A DNA stretch of 49,892 nucleotides from Streptomyces spirodelae (GTDB lineage: Bacteria > Actinomycetota > Actinomycetes > Streptomycetales > Streptomycetaceae). A program made the position numbers and the translations under genes. Numbering within the stretch: position 1 is the first letter of the stretch; every line of letters starts with the position of its first letter. The stretch lies in NCBI RefSeq assembly GCF_017676385.1, contig NZ_JAFFZN010000042.1:1-49892 (forward strand), given 5' to 3'. The notes beneath the pieces are model-generated. The model made no database searches and was not told the origin of the DNA. It saw nothing but the letters and a program-made list of their open reading frames with translations. Positions 25,053 to 32,716 of this stretch are shown here, one piece after another.

Positions 25053-25703
25053 AACGAAGTGCCGGGGGTGTGCGGGGTCGGCTTCCAGTTTGCGGCGGAG
25101 CTGGGCCATGTAGACGCGCAGATAGTTGGTCTCGGTGCCGTACGAGGGCCCCCAGACCTCCTTCAGGAGCTGCTTCTGGCTCACCAGCCGTCCGGGGTTG
25201 CGCACCAGGACCTCCAGCAGGTGCCACTCGGTGGGGGTCAGCCGTACGTCGCCGCCGTCGCGGTGGACCTTCTTCGCCGCCAGGTCGACGGTGAAGGAGT
25301 CGGTCTCGATGACGCCCGCACCGTCCGGCATCCCCGCCGGGGGCTCGGCGCGCCGGACAGCCGCGCGCAGCCGCGCGAGCAGTTCGTCCATGCCGAACGG
25401 CTTGGTGACGTAGTCGTCGGCCCCCGCGTCCAGCGCCTCGACCTTCTCGTCCGAGGTCTGCCGCGCGGAGAGCACCAGGATCGGTATCCGGGTCCAGCCG
25501 CGGATGCCGCGGATGACGTCCACGCCGTCCATGTCGGGCAGGCCGAGGTCCAGGACGATGGCGTCGGGGTGCCGGTCGGCGGCGAGGCGCAGCGCGGTCG
25601 CGCCGTCGTGCGCGGCCTCCACCTCGTACTTGCGTGCCTTGAGGTTGATCACGAGGGCGCGGACGATCTGCGGTTCGTCGTCGACCACGAGCACCCGGTG
25701 CAT
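25017..25703 (-). CDS. kdpE: KdpE response regulator
   Basis: A 228-residue OmpR/PhoB-type response regulator. The receiver domain has MHRVLVVDDEPQI, phosphoacceptor Asp52 (IVLDLGLPDMDG), VLSARQ and YVTKPFGMDEL. The winged-helix DNA-binding domain (about 130-226) has LTPTEWHLLEVLVRNPGRLV and ETNYLRVYMAQLRRKLE, the KdpE-specific form, then GMGYRFE. The ATG at 25703 lies 31 bp after the kdpD stop with AGAGGAAA before it. KdpE normally activates kdpFABC, encoding a high-affinity potassium ATPase, but those genes are not adjacent here. Its 3' end is duplicated downstream. Confidence 0.93.
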   Translation of the reverse strand: MHRVLVVDDEPQIVRALVINLKARKYEVEAAHDGATALRLAADRHPDAIVLDLGLPDMDGVDVIRGIRGWTRIPILVLSARQTSDEKVEALDAGADDYVTKPFGMDELLARLRAAVRRAEPPAGMPDGAGVIETDSFTVDLAAKKVHRDGGDVRLTPTEWHLLEVLVRNPGRLVSQKQLLKEVWGPSYGTETNYLRVYMAQLRRKLEADPAHPRHFVTEAGMGYRFER

Positions 25704-25734
25704 GCTGGTTTCCTCTCGATTCCGTTGTGGCCGC

Positions 25735-28431
25735 TCAGGCGCCGGAGCGCTGCGGCTGGGGACGCGGCACGGGCCGGGGCGGGCCCGACTGCGGGGAGCC
25801 CGGCTGCGGCGGGGCCTGTGCGCCGGTCCGTGCGGACGGGCGGGCGCGTACGGGCCCGCGGCCGTGCGCCGCGCACAGGGTGAGCACCATGGTCATCCCG
25901 CCGCCCGGGGTGTCCTCGGCCTCCAGGGTGCCGCCCATCGCCTCGGCGAAGCCGCGGGCGACGGCGAGGCCGAGCCCGACGCCGGCGCCACCGGGGGCGT
26001 CGCCGTAGCGCTGGAAGGGCTCGAAGATGCGGTCCTTGTCGCTGTCGGGCACACCGGGACCGCGGTCGGTGACGCGGACCTCGACCCGGTCGGCCAGCGC
26101 GCTCGCCCGCACCAGCACCTTCTTGCCCTCCGGGCTGTACTTGACCGCGTTCTCCACCAGGTTGGCGACGGTCCGCTCCAGCAGCCCGGGGTCGACGGCG
26201 ATCAGCGGCAGCGCCTCGGCGACGGCCAGCCGCACACTGCCGTCGGGCACTCCACCCAGCGCCTTGGGCACGACCTCTTCCAGGCTGATGTCCTTGATGT
26301 GCGGCTTGACGGTGCCGGTCTGCAGCCTGGACATGTCCAGCAGGTTGCCCACGAGGTTGTCCAGCTTGTCCGCGCCCTCCTCGATGGCCCGCAGCAGCTC
26401 CGCCTCGTCCTCCGCCGACCACTCGACATCGCCCGAGCGCAGCGAGGAGACGGACGCCTTGATGGCGGCCAGCGGGGTGCGCAGATCGTGCGAGACCGCG
26501 GCCAGCAGCGCGGTGCGGATGCGGTTGCCCTCGGCCAGCTCGCGGGCCTGTTCGGCCTCGCCCAGCAGGCGCTGCCGGTCCAGCGCTCCGACGGCCTGCG
26601 CGGCGAAGGCGGCGAGCACCCGGCGGTCCTCGGCGGGCAGTACCCGCCCGGAGAGCACCAGCATCATGTTGTCGCCGACGGGCATGTCGGTGTCGCCGTC
26701 CTCGGGGGTGGCCGGCCGCCTGCCGGACGCGGTGGTGCCGACGCTGCCGGCGCAGGTCCAGGCGGACCGCTCGTCGGCCCGCTCCAGCAGCGCCACACAG
26801 TCCATGGCGAAGGTCTCGCGCACCCGCTCCAGCAGCGCGTCCAGGCTGGGCCAGGCGCCGGGAGTGCCGGTGCCATGGCGGCTCTCGCCACGCAGCACGC
26901 TGCCGGCCAGGGTGGAGAGGATCTCCGATTCGGCGCGCAACCTGGCCGCCTGCTGAGTGCGGCGGGCCGCCAGGTCGACGACCGATGCGACAGCGACGGC
27001 CACGGCGAAGAAGACGGCGAGCGAGACGATGTTGCGGCCGTCGCTGATGGTCCAGGTGCGGACGGGTTCGGTGAAGTAGTAGTTCATCAGCGCCGAGCAC
27101 ACGGCGGCCGAGGCCAGCGCGGGCAGCAGCCCGCCCACCAGTCCGGCGGCCACGGTCAGCACCAGGAAGAGCAGGACGTCGTTGGTGAAGCCGATGCCGG
27201 GGTCACCGGCCAGCATCAGGAACGTCAGCAGCGAGGGGGCCGCGAAGGCGGTCAGCCAGCCGGCGCCGACGCGTCCCGTACCCAGCCGGGCGGTGCGCGC
27301 CCCGGGCAGGCCGCGGCCCTTGGCGACCTCCTCATGGGTGACGATGTGCACGTCCAGGTCCGGGCCCGAGTCCCGGGCCACGGTGGCGCCGACCCCGGGG
27401 CCGAAGATGTACTGCCACGTCTTGCGGCGCGAGGAGCCGAGCACGATCTGCGTGGCGTTGACGCCGCGCGCGAACTCCAGCAGCGCCTGGGGAACGTCGT
27501 CCCCGATGACGTGGTGGTAGGTGCCGCCCAGGTCCTCGACGAGGGTGCGCTGGCCGGCGAGTTCCTTCGGGGAGGCCGAGGTGAGGCCGTCGGCCCGGGA
27601 GATGTGGACGGCCAGGAGCTCGCTGCCCGAGCCCTTGGCCGCCATCCGGGAGGCGCGGCGGATGAGGGTGCGCCCTTCGGGCCCGCCGGTGAGGCCGACG
27701 ACGATCCGCTCGCGGGCCTGCCAGGTGGAACGTATGCGGTGCTCGGAGCGGTACTGCTGGAGGTATTCGTCGACCCGGTCGGCCGTCCACAGCAGTGCGA
27801 GCTCGCGCAGGGCCGTCAGGTTGCCGGGGCGGAAGTAGTTGGAGAGCGCGGCGTCGACCTTGTCCGGCGCGTAGATGTTGCCGTGCGCCATCCGGCGGCG
27901 CAGCGACTGCGGCGACATGTCGACCAGCTCGATCTGGTCGGCTCGCCGCACCACCTCGTCCGGCACGGTCTCGCGCTGCCGTACGCCGGTGATCGACTCG
28001 ACCACGTCACCGAGCGACTCCAGATGCTGGATGTTGACGGTGGAGACGACGTCGATCCCGGCCGCCAGCAGCTCCTCCACGTCCTGCCAGCGCTTGGCGT
28101 TCCGCGAGCCGGGCACATTGGTGTGGGCCAGCTCGTCCACGACGGCCACGGCGGGGCGGCGTGCGAGCACCGCGTCGGAGTCCATCTCGGTGAGCACGGC
28201 ACCGCGGTAGGTGATCTCCCGGCGCGGGATCTGTTCGAGCCCGTGCAGCAGCACCTCGGTACGCGGCCGGTCGTGGTGCTCGACGAACCCGACCACCACG
28301 TCGGTGCCCCGCTCCACCCGGCGGTGCGCCTCGGACAGTACGGCGTACGTCTTGCCGACGCCGGGCGCAGCGCCGAGGAAGACCCGCAGTCGGCCCCGCC
28401 GCGGTTGTGCTCCAGACGACATGCCTCCCAT
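25735..28431 (-). CDS. kdpD: KdpD potassium/turgor sensor histidine kinase
   Basis: An 898-residue sensor kinase with the complete KdpD layout. An N-terminal KdpD domain has Walker A GAAPGVGKT (20-28) and VVDELAHTNVPGSRNAKRW. A USP-like domain follows with RERIVVGLTGGPEGRTLIRR. Four close-packed transmembrane helices lie at about 385-490. Then come a GAF-like region, the H-box AVSHDLRTPLAAIKAS with His648, and an ATPase with LVENAVKYSPEGKK and GVGLGLAVARGFAEAMGG. It senses low potassium or osmotic change and phosphorylates KdpE. I use the ATG at 28431, with GGGAG eight bases upstream; alternatives lie at 28437 (GTG) and 28416 (ATG). The structural kdp genes are absent from this window. Confidence 0.94.
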   Translation of the reverse strand: MGGMSSGAQPRRGRLRVFLGAAPGVGKTYAVLSEAHRRVERGTDVVVGFVEHHDRPRTEVLLHGLEQIPRREITYRGAVLTEMDSDAVLARRPAVAVVDELAHTNVPGSRNAKRWQDVEELLAAGIDVVSTVNIQHLESLGDVVESITGVRQRETVPDEVVRRADQIELVDMSPQSLRRRMAHGNIYAPDKVDAALSNYFRPGNLTALRELALLWTADRVDEYLQQYRSEHRIRSTWQARERIVVGLTGGPEGRTLIRRASRMAAKGSGSELLAVHISRADGLTSASPKELAGQRTLVEDLGGTYHHVIGDDVPQALLEFARGVNATQIVLGSSRRKTWQYIFGPGVGATVARDSGPDLDVHIVTHEEVAKGRGLPGARTARLGTGRVGAGWLTAFAAPSLLTFLMLAGDPGIGFTNDVLLFLVLTVAAGLVGGLLPALASAAVCSALMNYYFTEPVRTWTISDGRNIVSLAVFFAVAVAVASVVDLAARRTQQAARLRAESEILSTLAGSVLRGESRHGTGTPGAWPSLDALLERVRETFAMDCVALLERADERSAWTCAGSVGTTASGRRPATPEDGDTDMPVGDNMMLVLSGRVLPAEDRRVLAAFAAQAVGALDRQRLLGEAEQARELAEGNRIRTALLAAVSHDLRTPLAAIKASVSSLRSGDVEWSAEDEAELLRAIEEGADKLDNLVGNLLDMSRLQTGTVKPHIKDISLEEVVPKALGGVPDGSVRLAVAEALPLIAVDPGLLERTVANLVENAVKYSPEGKKVLVRASALADRVEVRVTDRGPGVPDSDKDRIFEPFQRYGDAPGGAGVGLGLAVARGFAEAMGGTLEAEDTPGGGMTMVLTLCAAHGRGPVRARPSARTGAQAPPQPGSPQSGPPRPVPRPQPQRSGA

Positions 28432-28545
28432 TGTCACCGCTCCCGGGGCGCGACCGGCCGCCGAAGGGCAGCGGGGACGTCAGAGTTCCGTATGGATCTC
28501 GGACGGCGGCGGTCCGACCAGGCCGGAGGCGGAGCAGGAGCGCGA

Positions 28546-28579
28546 CGGCGGCCGGGCCCGTGACAGGACCCGGCCGCCG
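28546..28579 (-). terminator. Hairpin between DUF3710 gene and kdpD
   Basis: CGGCGGCCGGG (28546-28556) and CCCGGCCGCCG (28569-28579) form a perfect 11-bp stem with a 12-base loop, 34 bp after the stop of the DUF3710 gene. No T-tract follows, as is common for Streptomyces terminators. It separates the dut cluster from kdpDE. Confidence 0.55.
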
Positions 28580-28612
28580 ATGGTCTGTGCGCCGCAGCGG
28601 GTGCGCAGCGCG

Positions 28613-29413
28613 CTACCGGACCTCGGAGATCTCCGGTCCGCGCTGGAGCTTGTCCAGGCCGCCCGCGAACCGGGAGCCCTCCTCGACCGTCTCCTGCTGC
28701 ACACCGTCCGGCACCATCTGCGCGTCCTCCGGCAGCTTGAGGACGATGGGGTCACGCGGAGCCATCGGCCCGTCGCCGCGCACCACGACCGTGTCCCGGA
28801 AGATCTGCTCCAGCACCCCCGCGGCCTGCGGCTGCACCGCGCCCTGGCCCGAGATCACACCCCGCAGGAACCACCGCGGGCCGTCCACGCCGACGAACCG
28901 TACGACCTGGACGCCGCCGGTGCCGTCGGGCAGCTGCACCGGCACCTGGGCCCGCAGCTCCCAGCCGAGGGGGCCCTCGACCTCGTCGATGACGCCGCCC
29001 TGCTGGGTGATGCCGGAGGCGATCTCCTCGCGCACCTCGTCCCAGATGCCCTCGCGCTTGGGCGCGGCGAAGCCCTGGAGCTGGACGGCGCTGTCCTGGA
29101 GCACGACGGTCGCCGCGACGATCGCGTCGCCCGCGACCTCGACCCGCAGCTCCATTCCCTCGACGCCGGGGATGAACAGGCCGCCCAGATCGACCCGTCC
29201 GGAGGCGGGCTCGGTGACCTCTTCGATGTCCCAGGGGCCGTCCGGCCGGGGCGCCGGAGGCAGCTTGACGCGGGTCTCGCCGGTCTCGGCCATGTCACCG
29301 GAGTCGGCTTCCACACTGTCCTGCGGCTCGTCCTGGCCGTCCTGTTCCGTCTCGAACTCGTCCGAGGTGCCCTTCTGGGGCGTTTCGCTCTTCTTGCGAC
29401 GACGTCCGAACAC
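28613..29413 (-). CDS. DUF3710 domain protein
   Basis: A 266-residue actinobacterial protein. The first 50 residues are charged (FGRRRKKSE, then acidic) and probably disordered. The folded part starts near residue 55 with RPDGPWDIEEV, RVDLGGLFIPGVEGMELRVE and VVLQDSAVQLQGFAAPKREG. It continues to IWDEVREEI and VRFVGVDGPRWFLRGVISG, the DUF3710 signature. No catalytic motif is recognised and no membrane segment is present; function is unknown. The GTG at 29413 lies almost immediately after the dut stop and is preceded by AGAGGA. It is the last gene of a leftward unit with the thioesterase and dut. Confidence 0.9.
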   Translation of the reverse strand: MFGRRRKKSETPQKGTSDEFETEQDGQDEPQDSVEADSGDMAETGETRVKLPPAPRPDGPWDIEEVTEPASGRVDLGGLFIPGVEGMELRVEVAGDAIVAATVVLQDSAVQLQGFAAPKREGIWDEVREEIASGITQQGGVIDEVEGPLGWELRAQVPVQLPDGTGGVQVVRFVGVDGPRWFLRGVISGQGAVQPQAAGVLEQIFRDTVVVRGDGPMAPRDPIVLKLPEDAQMVPDGVQQETVEEGSRFAGGLDKLQRGPEISEVR

Positions 29414-29414
29414 G

Positions 29415-29987
29415 TCACTGTCCTCTCAGGTCGGAAGCTCGATCGGCACCGACCGCAACGTAATCCTTCTGCTGTGCGGCTGTCTGCCGGGTGGCGCCCG
29501 GCTCGTCGGCGGAGGCTGTCCGCTGGGCCGGGCCGGCTGCCGCGTGACCGCCCGTGGAGCCGAATCCACCCGTGTCCCGTGCCGAGCCGGGCAGCTCCTC
29601 AACCTCGCGGAAACGCACCTTCTCCACCTGCTGGACGACAAGTTGGGCGATACGGTCGAACCGCTCGAACCGCACAGCCTCGCGCGGATCCAGATTGGCC
29701 ACGATCACCTTGATCTCACCACGGTACCCGGCATCCACCGTTCCCGGTGCATTCACCAGCGAGACGCCGCAGCGGGCCGCGAGACCGGAACGCGGGTGAA
29801 CGAACGCGGCGTAGCCGTCCGGGAGGGCGATGGAGACCCCGGTCGGCAGCACGGCCCGCTCCCCCGGTGCCAGCTGTGCGCTCCGGGTGGTCACCAGATC
29901 ACAGCCGGCGTCGCCGGGGTGCTGGTAGGAGGGCACCGGCACCTCGGGGTCGACGCGGCGCAGCAGTACCTCGACGCTCTCGTTCAC
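29415..29987 (-). CDS. dut: dUTP diphosphatase
   Basis: A 190-residue homotrimeric-type dUTPase converting dUTP to dUMP and pyrophosphate. All five motifs are present: PGDAGCDL (1), PRSGLAARCG (2), GTVDAGYRGEI (3), RIAQLVV (4) and GGFGSTGG (5). About 50 further residues, rich in Ala, Thr and Gln, extend past motif 5, making it longer than the usual 150. The GTG start overlaps the thioesterase stop as GTGA, so the two are translationally coupled. The DUF3710 gene follows directly. The enzyme keeps uracil out of DNA and supplies dUMP for thymidylate synthesis; thymidine kinase is encoded 14 kb away in this window. Confidence 0.95.
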   Translation of the reverse strand: MNESVEVLLRRVDPEVPVPSYQHPGDAGCDLVTTRSAQLAPGERAVLPTGVSIALPDGYAAFVHPRSGLAARCGVSLVNAPGTVDAGYRGEIKVIVANLDPREAVRFERFDRIAQLVVQQVEKVRFREVEELPGSARDTGGFGSTGGHAAAGPAQRTASADEPGATRQTAAQQKDYVAVGADRASDLRGQ

Positions 29988-30586
29988 GGGTTCACCTCGA
30001 AGGCACGTGCGCGCCTGATCTGGTCGGGGTCGTCCATGGCCGCGCGGATCTCCTCCTCACGGCCGTTCTCGATGAAGTGCTCGACCTTCACCTCGATGAA
30101 GAGGGCGTCGGCACGCACGGCAACCGGCCCGTCGGGACCGCCGATCCTGCCGGTGGCCGTGGAGTAGATCTTGCGCCCGTGCACCGCGGTGACATGCGCC
30201 TCGATGTGCAGCAGCGTGTCCAGCGGGACGGGTTGCAGGAAGTCGGTCTCCAGCCGGCCCGTCACGGCGATCACATGCATCAGCCAGCCCAGCGAGCCCA
30301 ACGTCTCGTCCAGCGCGGTGGTCAGCACCCCGCCGTGCGCGAGCCCGGGAGCACCCTGGTGGGCGGGCTGCACGGTGAACTCCGCTGTGACGCTGACGCC
30401 TTCACCGGCCCGCGCCGCCAAGTGCAGACCGTGCGGCTGTCCCCCGCCGCAGCCGAAGCACATCTCGTAGTGGGCGCCCAGCGGCTCGCCGGGCGCGGGA
30501 GCCTCGGGATGGCGGACCGGAGGGACGGCGTCGGGCGGCGGCACCAGCGAGGACTTCGGGGGACCGGGGGGATTGACTGCACTCAC
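29984..30586 (-). CDS. PaaI-family hotdog-fold thioesterase
   Basis: A 200-residue cytoplasmic protein. A Pro-rich N-terminus (about 35 residues) is followed by EMCFGCGGGQPHGLHL, a Cys-containing lead-in common to this group. The hotdog core has GLAHGGVLTTALDETLG, where the HGG and acidic residue form the usual active site, then 'RLETDFLQPVPLDTLL' and 'KIYSTATGRI'. It probably hydrolyses a CoA thioester; the substrate is unknown. The GTG at 30586 gives the only start consistent with the neighbouring divergent gene, with AAGG about ten bases upstream. Its stop overlaps the dut start. Confidence 0.87.
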   Translation of the reverse strand: MSAVNPPGPPKSSLVPPPDAVPPVRHPEAPAPGEPLGAHYEMCFGCGGGQPHGLHLAARAGEGVSVTAEFTVQPAHQGAPGLAHGGVLTTALDETLGSLGWLMHVIAVTGRLETDFLQPVPLDTLLHIEAHVTAVHGRKIYSTATGRIGGPDGPVAVRADALFIEVKVEHFIENGREEEIRAAMDDPDQIRRARAFEVNP

Positions 30587-30643
30587 GGGTGCAGACCTTA
30601 CCGCCGTGCGGGCTGCGAAGCGGCGCCGTGCCAAGCTGGACGC

Positions 30644-31111
30644 ATGGTTTCCGCGCCCCCGCCCTACGACGAACGCCTGACCGCTCCCCGGTCCTGGTGG
30701 CTGATCGCCGCCGGTCTCGGTGTGGCGTGCGCACTGGTGCTGTTCCCCTTCGGCCCGCTGCCGCTGCTGTGCGGGCTGGTGGGCGGTACCGCGCTGGCGG
30801 CGGTGTGTGTGAGCGCGTACGGCGGCGTCCGGGTGCGTGTGGTGGCGGGCTCGCTGGTCGCGGGTGAGGCGCGTATCCCCGTCTCGGCGCTGGGCGAGGC
30901 CGAGCCGCTGGACGCTCAGGAGGCGCGCGCGTGGCGTACGTACAAGGCGGACACCCGCGCGCACATGGTGCTGCGCGGCTACGTCCCGACGGCGGTGCGG
31001 ATACCGGTGACCGACCCCGGTGACCCGACACCGTACGTCTACGTCTCCACCCGGCACCCGGAGCGGCTGGCCGCGGCGCTGCGCGCCGCCCGTGAGGCTT
31101 CCGCGTCCTAG
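30644..31111 (+). CDS. DUF3093 domain membrane protein
   Basis: A 155-residue protein. Two transmembrane helices (about residues 17-60) form a hairpin: SWWLIAAGLGVACALVLFPF, then a second Gly/Ala-rich helix. A cytoplasmic domain follows with VVAGSLVAGEARIPVSALGE, 'LRGYVPTAVRIPVTDPGDPTP' and 'YVYVSTRHPERLAAALRAA'. This is the DUF3093 pattern and resembles a PH-like fold. Function is unknown. The ATG at 30644 is 57 bp from the divergent thioesterase start. In actinobacteria DUF3093 and dut are usual neighbours, which fits. The gene converges with the next one. Confidence 0.88.
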   Translation: MVSAPPPYDERLTAPRSWWLIAAGLGVACALVLFPFGPLPLLCGLVGGTALAAVCVSAYGGVRVRVVAGSLVAGEARIPVSALGEAEPLDAQEARAWRTYKADTRAHMVLRGYVPTAVRIPVTDPGDPTPYVYVSTRHPERLAAALRAAREASAS

Positions 31112-31132
31112 CCCTGGGGCCGTCCCGGGGGC

Positions 31133-31909
31133 CTAGGGTCCTGGAGGCGGGCCGGTCCGCAGGTCGGCGCGGATGCGTTCGGCGAGCTTCGCGGTCTCCC
31201 GGTGATTGGCGAAGGCGCCGACGGCGGCTCCTATCAGGAACGGCGTGAGGTTCGGCAGATTGCGCAGCGTGCGCTTGGTGATCTGCTGCCGCAGACGGTT
31301 GCGGAGCTCCCCGCCCATCGCCACGCTCACAGTGGCGGGCCGGGTGAGCTCGATGCCCCGCTCGGAGGCCCAGGACCCCAGGTAGGCGGTGGCACGCTCG
31401 CGGGCGTTGCCGGGCGCGCGGCGGCCGTAGACCTCGTGGAGCTCGGCGATCAGCTTGAGCTCGACGCCGGCGACGCCGACGATCTCGGCGGCCAGCTCGG
31501 CCGGCATGGCGGGCGGCACCGGCAGCATGGCGGCGGCGCCGACTCCGGCGCCCACGGTCGCGGAGCCTTTGGTGGCTCCCGCGACCAGTTTGTCGGCCAG
31601 CTCCTCGGTGCCAAGCCCCGGGAACTGCGTGTGGAGTGTCTCCAGATCCCGCACCGGCACACGCGGCGCGGTCTCGATGATGCGCTCGGCGACGACGTGC
31701 AGAAAGACCCGGGCACGGCGCCCCCCGGCACGCCACAGGCCCACCCTGCCGCGCCGGTCTTCGCCCCCGCTCCCGTTCCGGTCGCCTCCGGGCAGCGTGG
31801 TCAGTGCTGTGCCGCCCGTGTGCGGCTCGGGGCCGCCCTGGTACGGCACGAGCGAGGCCGACCGGTCATGAGGACCTCGCTCGTCGTCACGTGCGCCTTC
31901 GACCGCCAC
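31133..31909 (-). CDS. Conserved hypothetical protein with C-terminal membrane-active helix
   Basis: A 258-residue protein, not firmly recognised. The first 65 residues are charged and low in complexity, and the true start may lie downstream of the GTG at 31909. The body contains VFLHVVAERIIETAPRVPVR and a Gly/Ala-rich segment (GATKGSATVGAGVGAAAMLP). ELAAEIVGVAGVELKLIAEL and a final NLTPFLIGAAVGAFANHRET helix, followed by a basic stretch, complete it. The two glycine-rich helices recall EcsC-type proteins, but that is only a suggestion. The gene lies 18 bp after the DUF4193 gene in the same direction and ends against DUF3093. Confidence 0.72.
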   Translation of the reverse strand: MAVEGARDDERGPHDRSASLVPYQGGPEPHTGGTALTTLPGGDRNGSGGEDRRGRVGLWRAGGRRARVFLHVVAERIIETAPRVPVRDLETLHTQFPGLGTEELADKLVAGATKGSATVGAGVGAAAMLPVPPAMPAELAAEIVGVAGVELKLIAELHEVYGRRAPGNARERATAYLGSWASERGIELTRPATVSVAMGGELRNRLRQQITKRTLRNLPNLTPFLIGAAVGAFANHRETAKLAERIRADLRTGPPPGP

Positions 31910-31927
31910 GAGCAGTCGGTCCGCTCG

Positions 31928-32227
31928 TCAGGCCGCGCAGTCGCGGCAGATCGGCTGACCGTCCTTCTCCGCGGCGAGCTGCGAGCGGTGGTGCACCAGG
32001 AAGCAGCTCATGCAGGTGAACTCGTCCGCCTGGCGGGGCAGCACCCTCACCGACAGCTCCTCGTTGGAGAGGTCGGCACCGGGCAGCTCAAGACCCTCGG
32101 CCTGCTCGAACTCGTCCACGTCGACATTGGACGCGGACTTGTCGTTCCGCCGGGCCTTCAGCTCCTCGATGCTGTCTTCGTTGACGTCTTCGTCGGTCTT
32201 GCGTGGAGTGTCGTAATCCGTAGCCAT
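31928..32227 (-). CDS. DUF4193 protein, small zinc-ribbon-like
   Basis: A 99-residue actinobacterial protein. The first 55 residues are highly acidic (MATDYDTPRKTDEDVNEDSI, then DVDEFEQAEGLELPGADLSN). The second part has FTCMSCFLVHHRSQLA and ends with ICRDCAA, so two CxxC pairs probably hold zinc. The family is usually annotated DUF4193 and is often compared with dksA-like or RbpA-like small transcription factors by size and charge; no function is shown here. The ATG at 32227 has GGGGGAGAGCG upstream. It is preceded by a 489-bp space without genes, suggesting a strong or regulated promoter. Confidence 0.9.
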   Translation of the reverse strand: MATDYDTPRKTDEDVNEDSIEELKARRNDKSASNVDVDEFEQAEGLELPGADLSNEELSVRVLPRQADEFTCMSCFLVHHRSQLAAEKDGQPICRDCAA

Positions 32228-32716
32228 TGTCGCTCTCCCCCTCTGGGTGTCTGTGGTGTCTCCAGCGCACGTAACGCGTGAGAGGCCGGACTTGTGCCCG
32301 GCCTGAGGCGGAGATTTTGCCTCACATCAAGGTCTGTTACTCAATCGACACCCAACCGCACCCCTGAAGAGGTGATCATGTCGGTTGTCGAGGAGGACCA
32401 TAAACGGTCCCCGGTTGTGCTCCACACACGCCATCCGGGGTACTGCCCACGATCTCCACCTGCGGAAACCTGGACTTTCCGGGATTTGTTCCCGTCCTGT
32501 GGCCACAGTGCGTACCCCTTGGAAAATTCGTATGTGTGATCGATCACAGCTCGGCCGTAGGCGGTGCGAAGCCGTGAATTCCGCATATAGCGAACGACAT
32601 TCTGGCTACGTCGAGCTGTTCTCAGTCACTCTTCGTCACCTCCATGTCTCTCGCCCTCGCTCACTCCTGCCACGGCCTCACCGAGCGCCGCGGTCCCGCA
32701 CGGCTTCCGCGCCCTC
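32228..32716. other. Long intergenic region between DUF4193 gene and cutS
   Basis: This 489-bp space holds the leftward DUF4193 promoter and the trailer of cutS. It is clearly less GC-rich than its surroundings. A small hairpin (CCGG-rich, about 32283-32302) lies in the probable leader of the DUF4193 mRNA. A perfect palindrome is at 32535-32548. Short frames exist on both strands (for example 32378-32539 +), but their third positions are not GC-biased, so I do not call a gene. Confidence 0.5.
32535..32548. promoter_or_regulatory. Perfect palindrome TGTGATCGATCACA
   Basis: A 14-bp perfect palindrome about 310 bp upstream of the DUF4193 start, in AT-richer sequence. It resembles a Crp/Fnr half-site pair (TGTGA/TCACA) but with a four-base rather than six-base spacer. 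The regulator is unknown. Confidence 0.4.

Noticed and set aside
32378..32539. Possible 53-codon gene upstream of the DUF4193 gene
   Set aside because: It has a fair ribosome site, but about 40% of third positions are A or T, unlike every real gene here, and the protein is unrecognisable. Left as intergenic.
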